A DNA stretch of 64,000 nucleotides, taken from contig OX485806.1 in NCBI GenBank assembly GCA_950295325.1, forward strand, positions 3,348,001 through 3,412,000, in the 5' to 3' direction. Below, one piece after another: positions 33,494-44,000 of the stretch (position 1 is its first letter; every line of letters begins with the position of its first letter). Below the pieces are notes generated by a model. That model ran no database searches. It worked only from the letters and a program-made list of their open reading frames with translations, and had not been told where the DNA came from. Made by a program: the position numbers and the translations under genes. Source of the DNA: Polytrichum commune. Taxonomy: Eukaryota; Streptophyta; Polytrichopsida; Polytrichales; Polytrichaceae.

Positions 33494-33778
33494 CCCCGTC
33501 CCCGATCAGACCCCGGTGGAGGAGCCCATGTTAGATGTTGAAGGCCCGCAAGGGCCTGGTGATACCTCTACTCCTAACCCAGTCGATGAACCAATGCATG
33601 ATGCGCATGCGGAGGTTGGGTTGGGACAAAGGCCTGACAGTCAGCCTTTGCATGAGCAGGTTGAGGCTGAAGTCGTCGTCGGAGGCGGCGGTGACAGAGG
33701 TGGGGCAGCGCACGCGGTGACGGCATCCACGTCGTCAAGGCGCGACCAAGGCGAGGTAATGCACTGACCCCACTCAGT

Positions 33779-33798
33779 TTGGGTCGGTCGACCCAAAC
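33779..33798. repeat. Single GT-centred palindrome in gene B intron 3
   Basis: TTTGGGTCGGTCGACCCAAA, 24 bp after the exon 3 donor site. Confidence 0.93.
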
Positions 33799-34273
33799 TC
33801 CCTGGGTCTTTGTCTTCTTGCCTTGGTCGTGTCCCCTAGCTACCCTAAACTCACGCACACGTCGCGCCCCCCGGCACTCGCGCCCTTCGCCACATCCCCC
33901 CGACCATTCATTCGTCCACATACCCCCCGGCTTGCGACGAAGTCTTCATCACGGCGGCCCGTCTCTTCAATTTTTGCTAGATGTAGAAGTAGGCTAGTTT
34001 GAACGCATCGTTCAACGCGGCTCCCCCCCCCAATCAAGATGTACATAGAGCATTGTATACAATATAATCACCATTTTTTACTCCTATATACTTGTATCCT
34101 GTGTTTGGATGTATGTTGTATGCTCTTGCCTCTCTTGTGTCCCTTGTTGCACCCCCTCCAAAATGAATCAAATGGTTTTGTGTTTGCACCGAGAACACTC
34201 GTTTCTTTAAATGCTTCGTTTGGACATAGCATGACATAAGTCGCCCACCGTTTTCTCTCGATCGTATCCGCAG

Positions 34274-35087
34274 GGCTCGGAGCATAGCGTAGCGGCTCCC
34301 CGACGCTCTTCTCCAAGGAGCGGAGAGGGCAGCGCGGCGGCGCCCCCGATTTTACCCGTCCCGCCCCCGCGGCCGAAGAAACGATTCCTGGTGTTAGACC
34401 TGAACGGGGTCCTCGTCCAATGCGTTCATTGCCCTAGGACCCCCACGGGTGCCCTTTTGCAAGCCCGAGGATGCTAATTACGACGGGCCGCCCACATTCA
34501 TAAAGAGCAAGCTAGTTCACCTCCGCCCGTGGCTTCGGACCTTCCTCCAGATGGCCCAACAACGATGGTGGGTGGTCGTGTGGAGCTCCATGAAGGCCGA
34601 GAACACCAATGCCGTCGTGGAGTTCATCTTCAAGGGCATCGAGCCCCCCTGCATGGTCCTAGCACAGGAAGCCTGTAGAATATTGTACACACCGGACGGC
34701 AAAGTCGTCAAAAAACCAAACAACCCCGCTTCCCCCCAATACCTCAAGGTCTTGAAGCCCATTTTTTGGGACCAGCGTCCGTCATTGATAGGCGTCCCCT
34801 ACGACGTCCGGCCCACCCGCGAGAACACGCTCATGGTGGACGACAGCGCCGCAAAGAACATGTTGAACCCGACGGCCAACCTCATAGTTTGCCCTACGTG
34901 GACGGTCGAGAAGGTCCGGGACCGATTTTTGTTAGACCTTGGTAAATACCTCCAGGCGCTCTGCGGAAGCGGACTGCCCGTAAACAATTTTGTTAGGAAC
35001 AATCCGATAGGCGAGAGATACTTGGATCCACGAGACCATTTGTACAGAGAGTTGTTATCTCACGCGAAATTTAACAAGCTCATTTGA
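34274..35087 (+). pseudogene. Gene B, exon 4: FCP1/HAD-type phosphatase domain with a frameshift
   Basis: The exon 3 donor (GAG/GTAATG) and the acceptor at 34273 (CGCAG/GGC) are both phase 0, so this domain is joined to the methyltransferase-like part. It opens with a Pro-rich linker and PKKRFLVLDLNGVLVQ, where DLNG replaces the D-x-D-x of classic FCP1. This variant is known to me from plant HAD-superfamily FCP1-like proteins. Later WWVVVWSSMKAEN and ENTLMVDDSAAKN match the second and third HAD motifs. The frame shifts by one base between about 34431 and 34475, next to the C-run at 34440-34444, which could be a real lesion or a sequencing slip. It ends at a TGA (35085-35087). If active it would remove phosphate from a phosphoprotein, as in the RNA polymerase II CTD phosphatases. 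Confidence 0.75.
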
Positions 35088-35102
35088 GACACTACGTGTG
35101 TT

Positions 35103-35152
35103 TGTATGTGTGTGTATGTATGTATGTATGTGTGTGTGTGTGTGCGTGCGCG
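35103..35152. repeat. TG/TATG microsatellite
   Basis: Alternating TGTG and TATG tracts directly after the phosphatase stop codon. Confidence 0.85.
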
Positions 35153-35256
35153 CCCGTTCATTTTGTGTAATATATGCTTCATATGTATCTTGATTTTCAC
35201 GCGCTCTATCAAACCCTCCTCCCTTGGGTTTTGTTTCGTTTCCTTTTTTGCTCCAG

Positions 35257-36034
35257 CGTTTGGAGCCCTCGATTGACATCGTCAGCGAGTCAGAGTTGGG
35301 GAGCTTCTTCTACGAGACCGTTTACGATGCCGCGTCAACCATTGACTACTCCAAGGAGCCTATTGACGCCGGCGTCGTCGATAGCCCCCCACCCAAGCAA
35401 ATCTTCCGGCGATCTGCGTCCCCGTCGCCGCTCAAAGGCATAAATCGCAAATGCGTCCGGACATCCCCCTCTCGGCCCGGCGGCAGTAGTACACCTCAAC
35501 GGCGGCTGCGGATGGACGCTCGGCCAACGAAGAGTGGAACCCTTCCTATTCCTTTGCGGGACGCATTGCCCCTCCTCGCCGACTCCGACGGGAACGCCCC
35601 CGGTGACAAGGTGAAACCCCCCCCCCCCCCCCCCAACATGGTTAACCGCGCATTACAATCATCCCGCACTTAAAAAATGAACGTGTGACACGTTTGGGTC
35701 TTCCTCCCTAAACTAACACGTGTGTTCTTGCATTCACGCGTTGCAGGTTGCTCCCGCCCGTAAACCTATGCGGGATGATCCGTCCGTCGAGTTGGAGCGT
35801 TTCTACTCAATGACCAGAAATGCAAGACAGTCCACTTCATCGTATTCGAATTCTTCGTCGTATAATTCGGGCGGCCGACGGAATCCAAAATGTGTTATTG
35901 TTGGCAGTCACCCCAAGAATGGCTATAGTCGCGGGGCGGAGATTTTCAGGAATGTTGAAGCAATGCGAGCAAAAGAAGCCGCAGCAAAAGAAAAAGAGGC
36001 AAAAGAAAAAGAGGTAGTCTCCGAGGCTAGATAG
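35257..36034 (+). CDS. Gene B, probable C-terminal exons 5 and 6
   Basis: Exon 5 (35257-35610) is 118 codons between a CTCCAG acceptor and a GTGAAA donor, and opens RLEPSIDIVSESELGSFFYE. Exon 6 (35747-36034) follows a TTGCAG acceptor, reads VAPARKPMRDDPSVELERFY and ends in a Lys/Glu-rich helix before TAG. Both are phase 0 and GC-rich like the upstream exons. I recognise no domain. How exon 4 connects is unclear, because its frame meets a stop at 35085-35087 and no strong phase-0 donor precedes it. So this could instead be a separate gene. An 18-base C-run follows the exon 5 donor. Confidence 0.5.
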
Positions 36035-36184
36035 TCCATAGTAGGCGTAGGGTTGTGGGCCATAGGCAAGAACATTTTGGGTCGCACTATCCAATGGATG
36101 TGTGGTGTTAGCATGCTATGCATTTTACGTGCCATACTTTGTATGTTTTTTTTTGCAATAATATAAGTGTCACATGATTTTGCC

Positions 36185-36690
36185 TTCAATATGGTCTAAG
36201 GTTTGGAGTGCCTTATTGTGTGCATTAATATGAATGTTTTAAGATTTTCGCTTCAATAAGATCTATGGTTTGGATTGCCCTACCTAAACCATATCCATAC
36301 AAGCTCTCATATTTTGTGTGCATTAATATGAATGTTTTAAGATTTTCCCTTCAATAAGATCTATGGTTTGGATTGCCCTACCTAAACCATATTCATACAA
36401 GCTCTCATATTTTGTGTGCATTAATATGAATGTTTTAAGATTTTCCCTTCAATAAGATCTATGGTTTGGATTGCCCTACCTAAACCATATCCATACAAGC
36501 TCTCATATTTTATGTGCATTAATATGAATGTTTTAAGATTTTCCCTTCAATAAGATCTATGGTTTGGATTGCCCTACCTAAACCATATTCATACAAGCTC
36601 TCATATTTTGTGTGCATTAATATGAATGTTTTAAGATGTCCCCTTCAATTTGGTCTAAGGTTTCGATTGCCCACCCTAAACCATCACAAA
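36185..36690. repeat. 98-bp tandem repeat, five copies
   Basis: The phrase CATTAATATGAATGTTTTAA recurs at 36223, 36321, 36419, 36517 and 36615, exactly 98 bp apart. Each unit contains the imperfect palindrome ATGGTTTGG...CCTAAACCAT. It starts about 150 bp after the end of gene B. Confidence 0.93.
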
Positions 36691-38047
36691 TATGAGTTAT
36701 TAATGGGGTTCTTGGTCTAAACACCCGCTTCAAAGTGTTTGCATCTTACAACTTTCACCAATATGTGTTCCATTTATCCTTGTTCTTATTTCTATGAATG
36801 TCTCAAAATGCCCAAAAAGTCTCAATTTAACGAATATAGTGTTCTTAGTAGTTATATCCTTGCCCTAGGGTTTCCTACCAAACGATAAGAGATATCTCCT
36901 GAATTACTCCCCAACTTGGTTCATCTCCTAATTCCGATGCTTCGTCTTTCTCGGGCTATCGTCCTCGCCGCAGGCTATGGTACTTCGCCAAATCGGATGT
37001 TGAAGTTACTTCGTCTTGACCATGGTCTCGCCTAATTGACTATAATTCGCGTCGCCACAAGATGATGGTTCTCTCACAATTTATATATCATTTTCACAAG
37101 GATCCCTCAACAATTCAAGTCCTCGTGTAAGTCCGGTTGTCAATCCAAAGCACACTTTTATAAAAATAAAAAACAAGCATTTCATATAAAGAGATGATAA
37201 GACGTCCTCAATCTCGGCTTAGGCTTTATGTAAATAGGGAAGGGCTTCACACCCTGGAAATCAATAGAGCCTTCAAATACTATATTTCACTATTTGACTG
37301 TATTCACAAAAGTCAAGACAATTGCCACCCCAATTATGAAGCTCAGTGAATATACTCTCTTCCCAAGAGTCGAGACTATAGGTTACTCAATTTTCACAAG
37401 GTAAAGGGTGGAGAATGTCGGTTACTTAGTTGGCATGGTATCACTACAAACCAGAAGCCTCACCACCCAACATTGCTATCAGACTATTATTATTCGATAA
37501 TTAAGCTTTGAAAAGAATCTCACTCCCTTCCTGAAGGTTAGAGTAAGGATTTCAACAATCATTCATTAACAATAATCAACACACTCAATCAAGATTGACA
37601 TTGGAATGAATTCAAAAAATAATCAAAGAATTTTCCTCGACGAGATCCAGTTCCCTTCAAATACTCTCTTTGAGAGTCAAGACCACTGTATGAATAATTT
37701 TGTATTGACGATCGCCACACACACATAAATACTTACACACCAAATCTTATTGATAAAGATTACTCTCAAAATATAATGATATGAGAAAATGGTATGTAAT
37801 CTACTGGCCAAAGATAAAGTTTCCATTCTCTTCTCGAGAGGGATCAATAATGAGAGGAAAAAAAATTCTCGAGTCTCTTCTTCTCGAGTCATTTTTCACT
37901 TCCTCTATTAATCCTCTACCTCGGACTATGGTCACTACAGAAAATTGTCCTTCCAATCAATGCACCCATCCAGAGCCAGATTCATAAGTCCTGCTCAATT
38001 AATCACATGTCTATTGTTTCTCACAAATGACTCTCAAAGCTCTAGAC
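36691..38047. other. AT-rich non-coding region left of the 16.2 kb element
   Basis: No domain recognised in any frame. Ends with the insertion site of the large element. Confidence 0.5.
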
Positions 38048-38050
38048 TAA

Positions 38051-38087
38051 GGGCCGGTTTACACTACGGTGGAGAAGTCCACCGGTC
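38051..38087 (+). repeat. Left terminal inverted repeat of the 16.2 kb element
   Basis: 37 bp matched by the right end (two mismatches). A related motif ACCGGT.GGTG..TTACACTA recurs at about 38138-38160, and GGTGAAG/GGTGAAC runs follow, as sub-terminal binding sites would. Confidence 0.9.
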
Positions 38088-38236
38088 ATGAAAAAAAGGG
38101 TGTTTCTCAATTGTGATTGGTCGAAAATGCAACTCTTGACCGGTGGGTGTTTACACTAGGTGAAGAAAACAATGGTGGTGAACTTTTCTCATGGATGATA
38201 AAATGACATGGCCGCCTACATGGCGGCACTTTTTGG

Positions 38237-38298
38237 AGTTGGGCTTCTCCGGAGGAGGAGTTTCTTGTCCGGCCTCAAGAGGCCGGAGAAGCCCAACT
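38237..38298. repeat. Sub-terminal hairpin
   Basis: AGTTGGGCTTCTCCGG at 38237-38252 and its exact reverse complement at 38283-38298, with a 30-bp loop that itself contains GGCCTC...GAGGCC-like pairing. Confidence 0.85.
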
Positions 38299-39542
38299 CG
38301 ATAAAAAATTAATTTTCAAAAACAGATCTTGACCGTAGATTTTAGATCTGGTTTTTTTCAAAACCTAAGGTGTTGGCAAGCTTCTCTCTCTCTCTCTCTC
38401 TTGCTCTTGTTTAAAGCCATATATTTTGTTTAAGCTTGTATTCCTTTACTTTAAACCTATCATGCACACATGAATAAAAAAATAGTTATTGTATGGACTA
38501 AGTGTTCATAAGTATAGATGAATGATACAAGGTGACTAGGGTTAAGGATGTAGAACACATCCCTAACACGTGGTAAAATTAGGGTTGTACAGAACTTACC
38601 TTGGGTAAGATCTCCAATATAAACCCGTAAACCCTAAAAGAGGCTTTTTTTTACCATTCGCACAAGGGCTTGGTGAGGTAACTTGGAGCACACTTACTGG
38701 GATACTAGATACGTGTGCTAAGTGAAGTAGAGGATACTAAGGCTATTCACCAAGGAGAGCATTCTACTTGTGGTGATACAATCATGGCTAAAGAACAGGT
38801 TTGAACACCCATTTGACATTTTGTAATGAGTGATACTATTAGCAATACTACTATGCATGTAATGTAAGTTTAATGTGTGTGACATGGATAACAACTGGGT
38901 CCTGCTGTTATTTACCTCGTGTACGTAACTAATCCTCAATTATTTGTTGGTTGGTTGCATGGGCACAGGTGAGGCAGGCCCTTCACACTTACAATACTAC
39001 GAAGTATTGTGAATATGACATTTTATGCATTTCTTTTGGTTGAGACTACTAGGCATATCTCCTGGTATGTTTTCCATATATATAATAGTTAGGGTACATC
39101 CTTGTTGGAGCAATGCATGAAGAGAGGTAATTAGATCTACAAAGGTATGATGGGGTCAGCCACAATTTGTTTTTGGGTACTTAGGAACAATGTATGAAAA
39201 CTGAAACCCTAAGTATGATACAAATACTTATGAAAGTACAGTATATCGTATTATTACATGTTTGTATTGTTTACATACAATTAGACATGGGCATTTGCAA
39301 AGAGCATTGAACATACTTAGCCTTAAAACGATATGATGAGAAGGTTAGATTTGAGGTAATGAGGGTTATGAAAAAGTTCCCACCCACCCACCCTTGCATT
39401 GCAATGAAGAAGACATTGAAGGATTAGGCCTCTGAAAAGAGGAAGTTCAAGCTTTGCAAAAAGCATTGAAAAGTCATCTCTCTCTCTCTCTCTTTTGTAG
39501 TAGCTCCTTAGCGATTTTTTTTTGTGCAATTTTTTTTCGTAA

Positions 39543-39925
39543 TGGATGGGTACTCACAATTTCAGTTTAATAGTAGCCAAGATGAGGATGACCTCATTGG
39601 TAGTGAGAATTATTTTGACCCTCAAGGCAATTTCCAAGAAGTGCTTTTAGGGCTTATGTTCAACACCCTTCTCCACTTGCAAGGAATTTGAGGGAAGAGT
39701 TTGAAGGAGGAAGAGAGATAGAGGAAGAGAATGATGTAGAAATTGTGGAACGGCCGATTGAGACCACAAGAAGAAGAGAGGTCCAATAGCAAAGAAGAAA
39801 GCTCCGGCCAAGAGGAGAGCCAAGAGGAGAAACGATAAAATACTTCAAAACCATAAAGATCATAAGGGAGGAAGCATCCTTGGGTGGATCCTCTAGGAAC
39901 GTCACACTCAAATTTCACTTGACAG
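39543..39925 (+). pseudogene. Decayed small ORF in the left arm of the element
   Basis: It opens MDGYSQFQFNSSQDEDDL. Continuations jump between frames: a Glu-rich part (REEFEGGREIEEENDVEIVE), a basic part (AKKKAPAKRRAKRRND) and ASLGGSSRNV. A 43-bp stretch at 39859-39901 recurs inverted at 53614-53656 near the right end, where it reads ASLGGSTRN on the minus strand. Hence the two arms once held copies of one gene. No function can be assigned. Confidence 0.4.
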
Positions 39926-40575
39926 TGTAAGTTTTAGGAAACTTGTTTTCAATCTTAAGTGATTGTTTTTTTCCTTATGAACACATTTTAAGGTCAATTA
40001 GGTTTAGGTGTAGCCATTCATATAAAAGACTAAGAAAAAACCATGTGTTTTCAACCTTGAAAAGGTTGTTAGCAAAGAATTTCAGGAATGAACTGTGTAT
40101 ACTTATAACTTTAGGAACCAAGTAGGAATGCAAAATAATATCAATTCTCTTTGGTTTTATTTTTGCATGGTAACTTCTGAACCTAATAATGCTACCTACT
40201 CGTTATTTGCAAAAAATAGGTACTAAAACAATAGGTAGGGTCACTTGACCTCTAGGAACACAACTTTCCGGGGGCAACATCATTAAGGACACCTACATTG
40301 ATTTATTTTTGTGTTTTAGCTCATCCCAAAGCTACTCCTCGGCATCTTCTAGTGAACCAGTGGGCCATCTATTGGAAAAAAACATGGTGAACATGCAAAG
40401 TGCCCTCCATGCCAAATTTTCAGGAATCCCCGGAATGGCATAGGAAACTTTCCTGCCAAACGTTCCTACGGTGGTATTCATGATTCCCACCTCTCACTTT
40501 TTCCACTTTAATTCTGAGCTGTCGGATTGAGAGCACTTTTCCTCCAAGTCACTAGATCATTAACGAACTGATAAG

Positions 40576-41025
40576 ATGGAGTTAGCGAAAAATTCTGGAC
40601 CTACTTTGCTGAGAGAATGTTTTGCCGCCGACTTTCTAAAGTTCCTAAGTGATGTTTGCCGCCTTTCACTTGCCGGCTATGGTGGTTTCAGGATCGGAAG
40701 CTCCAACACAGTGGGTAGTGCCAAGACGTGTAGCATTAGACTGAAGTGGGTTGTCATGGGATTTGAGAGACCGAGGCAGGTTTTGGGTGTAAAACACTCC
40801 CAGACACTCATTACAGATTTCTTCAAGGGTTCGAATGTAAGGCATGAAGAGGGAGTCTCATCCGAGAGTGTTTCGTCTTGCGAATGCACTGGCTCATCGG
40901 CACCTTCTAATTCTTCCTCGTCTTCTCAGAGTATCCATGGGTTTGCAACCTCCAAAAGTTCTCCTCCTTTGTCATTTACATCAGCTTGCTCTTTGAGTCG
41001 TGTTAGTGAGACATGCATGTTATAG
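40576..41025 (+). CDS. 149-aa ORF with a PCNA-interacting-peptide (PIP-box) motif
   Basis: It starts MELAKNSGPTLLRECFAADF. Near residue 77 is HSQTLITDFFKGS, in which QTLITDFF fits the PIP-box consensus Q-x-x-[ILM]-x-x-[FY]-[FY] exactly. The C-terminal half is Ser-rich and probably disordered. It ends 24 bp before the transposase-like ORF in the same frame, with two stops between, so it may be an upstream ORF, a 5' exon, or a separate protein on one transcript. PCNA binding would place it at replication forks. This is inferred from an eight-residue motif only. Confidence 0.5.
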   Translation: MELAKNSGPTLLRECFAADFLKFLSDVCRLSLAGYGGFRIGSSNTVGSAKTCSIRLKWVVMGFERPRQVLGVKHSQTLITDFFKGSNVRHEEGVSSESVSSCECTGSSAPSNSSSSSQSIHGFATSKSSPPLSFTSACSLSRVSETCML

Positions 41026-41049
41026 GGTTATTCATTGACCTCCAATTAG

Positions 41050-44000
41050 ATGGCAAACCAACGGAATAGAAAAATGCCAGGTCAAGGTACACGAGAGCGT
41101 CTTGCTAGAGAATTAGAAGTGTTTCAGAAAAGACAGGCTCAAAATGAACGGCAAAGACGGTGTAGACAGAGAAGGTCTGAAGGTCTGAGAGTTCTGTGCG
41201 AGGAACTAGACTCCCAAGGGTCTGAGGATAGCAACATTGATGTGGAGAGGTCAACGTCTAGGATGGCAGAGAATTTTGCCCTTCAATGGTATCAAGAAAC
41301 AGCAGGAAGGGGTCTACAATATCAAAGGTCATTGATTCCCAAAATATTGAAACATGTTGTTTGGCAAAATGTCCTCCCCAACTACTCTGAAATGGAACAT
41401 GCTTGGGAAACTGTAGGGAATATTGCTAGGGGGTGGCAACAAATCAAAGGTTGTCACTCCAATGATGATCAAAGGGCTAGGAATGTTATCATTCCTATGG
41501 TTGCCAGTAGGAATACAAATATGAGGCAGACAAGCCTTCTCACTGGCATCCATAGGAGGAATTTCCATGTTGGGATAGTGAGGCGGTTGAGTTTAGATTC
41601 CCGTGTAGATAGGTCTTTGTGGGCTCTTTCTGGAAAATCAAAGCGTATAGATGCCACGCCTTCAAATGTGCGTGAACTCATCGTTGAATTCTGGTGCCTT
41701 AATTCAAGGGTAAGTCCTAACAGAAAGGATGTTGTGAGGAAACGAATCGACAGTGGAATGTGGGAGACGCATGCAACCCACCACCTCATGGAATCTCAGG
41801 TACACCTTGCCATGGCCCTCTTCTATATTCATTAGAATGCTAGTATAATGAAACATGCACAATGTTAAGGGCAATTGGAAATTTTAGGGAGTGGTGTCAT
41901 TATTGGTTTATGTTTTTTTAGGCTTGAAATGACAACACTCCCCTAGGAGTTTTTTTTGAGTGCTTTCATTTTTTTTTCCATTCTTGACAAGGCTTGTGTT
42001 AGTTTGGTGTCTTTGCTAAGGTCCAGTGCCCTTGTGATGTTCATTCTGTGCACCATTGCAAAATTATTGTTTCCACCTTCACACACATGTAGCTCCTACT
42101 GTTTGGGCTCATTTTAGGAAGTCGTAAAGGGTTTGTTGGACTTTACCTCACTCATAGGCTGGTGTTTGAGGGTCCTTGTTTTTGTCGGGTCTAAGATTAG
42201 GGTTCTCTTCATCATGATGTGGTCCTCCTTGATTTAGGAAATTTAGAATAATCATGGAATGATTTCATTTCATCAGGGGCTTCCTTGCATTTTTGCAACA
42301 TTAGATTGTGATCTACTGTGATGTCCAAGGTCTTGCCATTTTTTACGGCGGTTCCTGGGGTTCTAATCCATTCACAATTTAGTCCTTAAGGCTCCTAAAG
42401 ATTTGTAGGCTTACTGAGGAGGTCCCCTCAATCTTGGAACAATTTTATTTGGATCTTTCCTAGTGACTTGGATCCTATAAAGGTTTGCAGAGTTTAGATT
42501 ATTTCCTGGTGGTTCCTGTGGATATATAATTTTCCTTAAGCCTCTAATTTTGGTTCCCAAGCCTTCAATCCAATTACTGTGCTGGAGACGAAGTATCCTT
42601 TTCATGTGATATTGTTCCTGTAGTGGTTTCAATGTTTTAGGATTTTCTTATGATTCCTACCCTTCATTCCTATGTTTCCTGATGATTGGCCACATTCTTA
42701 ATGATTCCTACTTCTTCTATCTATGGTTCCTGATGAGTCGCATTTGTCCTGCAGAAACATCTCTTTTGTACTTTGTCCTGATCCTCAATGCTACATTTCA
42801 AATTGATACACCCCATTCATGATGATTTGTGTTCTACATTCCTATGTTTCCTGATGACTAACCTTGTTCCTAAGGATTCCTTTTTTGATAGTATTTTTCC
42901 TGATTATCCGCATTTTTCCTGACGTACCACCTCTTTCCTGGACAGTCAAGTTCCTGAATGCTAGATTTCCAGATGGTACACCCCAGTCCTGATTCCTAAT
43001 CTATATTTATGTGTTTCATGCTTTAGTTATTGAATTCACAAATGTTTTGTGTAGTGTGAACATCCATTAATATATTTGAAATGCTCTATGTTTTTGCAGC
43101 TTTCTTTGTACACTCGATTCAAAGAGGAAAATCCAAATGTGGAAGTTGGCTTGCGCATATTTGAGACATTGAAGCCTTGGTATGTGAAGAGGTTGCAGGA
43201 ATTCAATTCTTGTTGCTGCCGCTATCATGTGCAGATTGCAGAATTGAAAGAAGGCTTCAACAACATGAGACGACGAACCTTGCACCAATCCTGTAGCTGT
43301 AATTGTGTCGTGTGTGGTGCACGTGCTCCCGAAACACCATGTTGGGCTTCCTCATCTACAGTTGAAGGTGTAAGGGCCCTGTGCGATTTGGTGCTTTGTC
43401 CAAAACTAGAGTCCATGGACTTCCACAAGCTTCAGTGCATAAGAGGAAATTGTCATGATTGTGGTGTGTGGAAATTGCAATTGTGTCCTCATGAGGTGGA
43501 CCCCAATTCCACAACACTAATACCCTGGAGGAAGTTTGAGAATGTTTTTGTAGGCCAGAATTCTGAAGGTGGTGATCGCCATGCTCTTAGATTGGAGCAC
43601 AAGACCACTCCTCCTTCTGAATTCATATCCTTCCTTAAACCCAAGCTTGCAGAGTTTGTGGTACACAATTTTGAGGCAAAATGGCAAGATGGTCAATTTA
43701 AATCCTGCCTGGAAAACTTGTCCAGTGATCAAATCCTATCTGTTATTGACTTTGCTGAAAACTATTCCTTTCAATGGCAAAACGAGGTGCAATCCCAACA
43801 TTGGCAGTCATTCCAGGTGACAATACTAGTGCACATTACCTTTCGAATTGATCCGGGCTGGGATGAAGTGGATGTCAAGTCCAAATTACTTACTGAGTAT
43901 CACTTCTATGTGAGTGATGACAAAACCCATGATAATTTATTTGTGCAATATTGTTTTGGTTTGCATTGGCTTTTTTTGGGGGAGTCTGGCCATGCACTAC

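Larger units (their letters stand above)
28981..33755 (+). pseudogene. Gene B: ParB/DGQHR-like plus methyltransferase-like protein, one in-frame stop
   Basis: Exons 28981-30306, 30686-32017 and 32298-33755, each a multiple of three, with consensus splice sites. Exon 1 encodes an N-terminal domain (MATKKRPGERWFM), a Ser/Pro/Thr-rich linker, then GDFWLIDGQHSVEASKKI, close to the DGQHR signature. The TAG at 30055-30057 follows directly, and the frame continues unbroken as LMTEWDDPN. Exon 2 ends TLTKRGDFIFNVFGGSKPIF, and exon 3 begins MSGLNIYSYVEDTDVQFYRT, together matching motif I and motif II of N4/N6 methyltransferases (compare VVLDAYASTG in gene A). The usual G-x-G is GGSKP and no DPPY is visible, so catalysis is doubtful. 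The rest of exon 3 is acidic and Pro-rich, probably disordered. GC-rich, unlike its surroundings. Confidence 0.72.
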
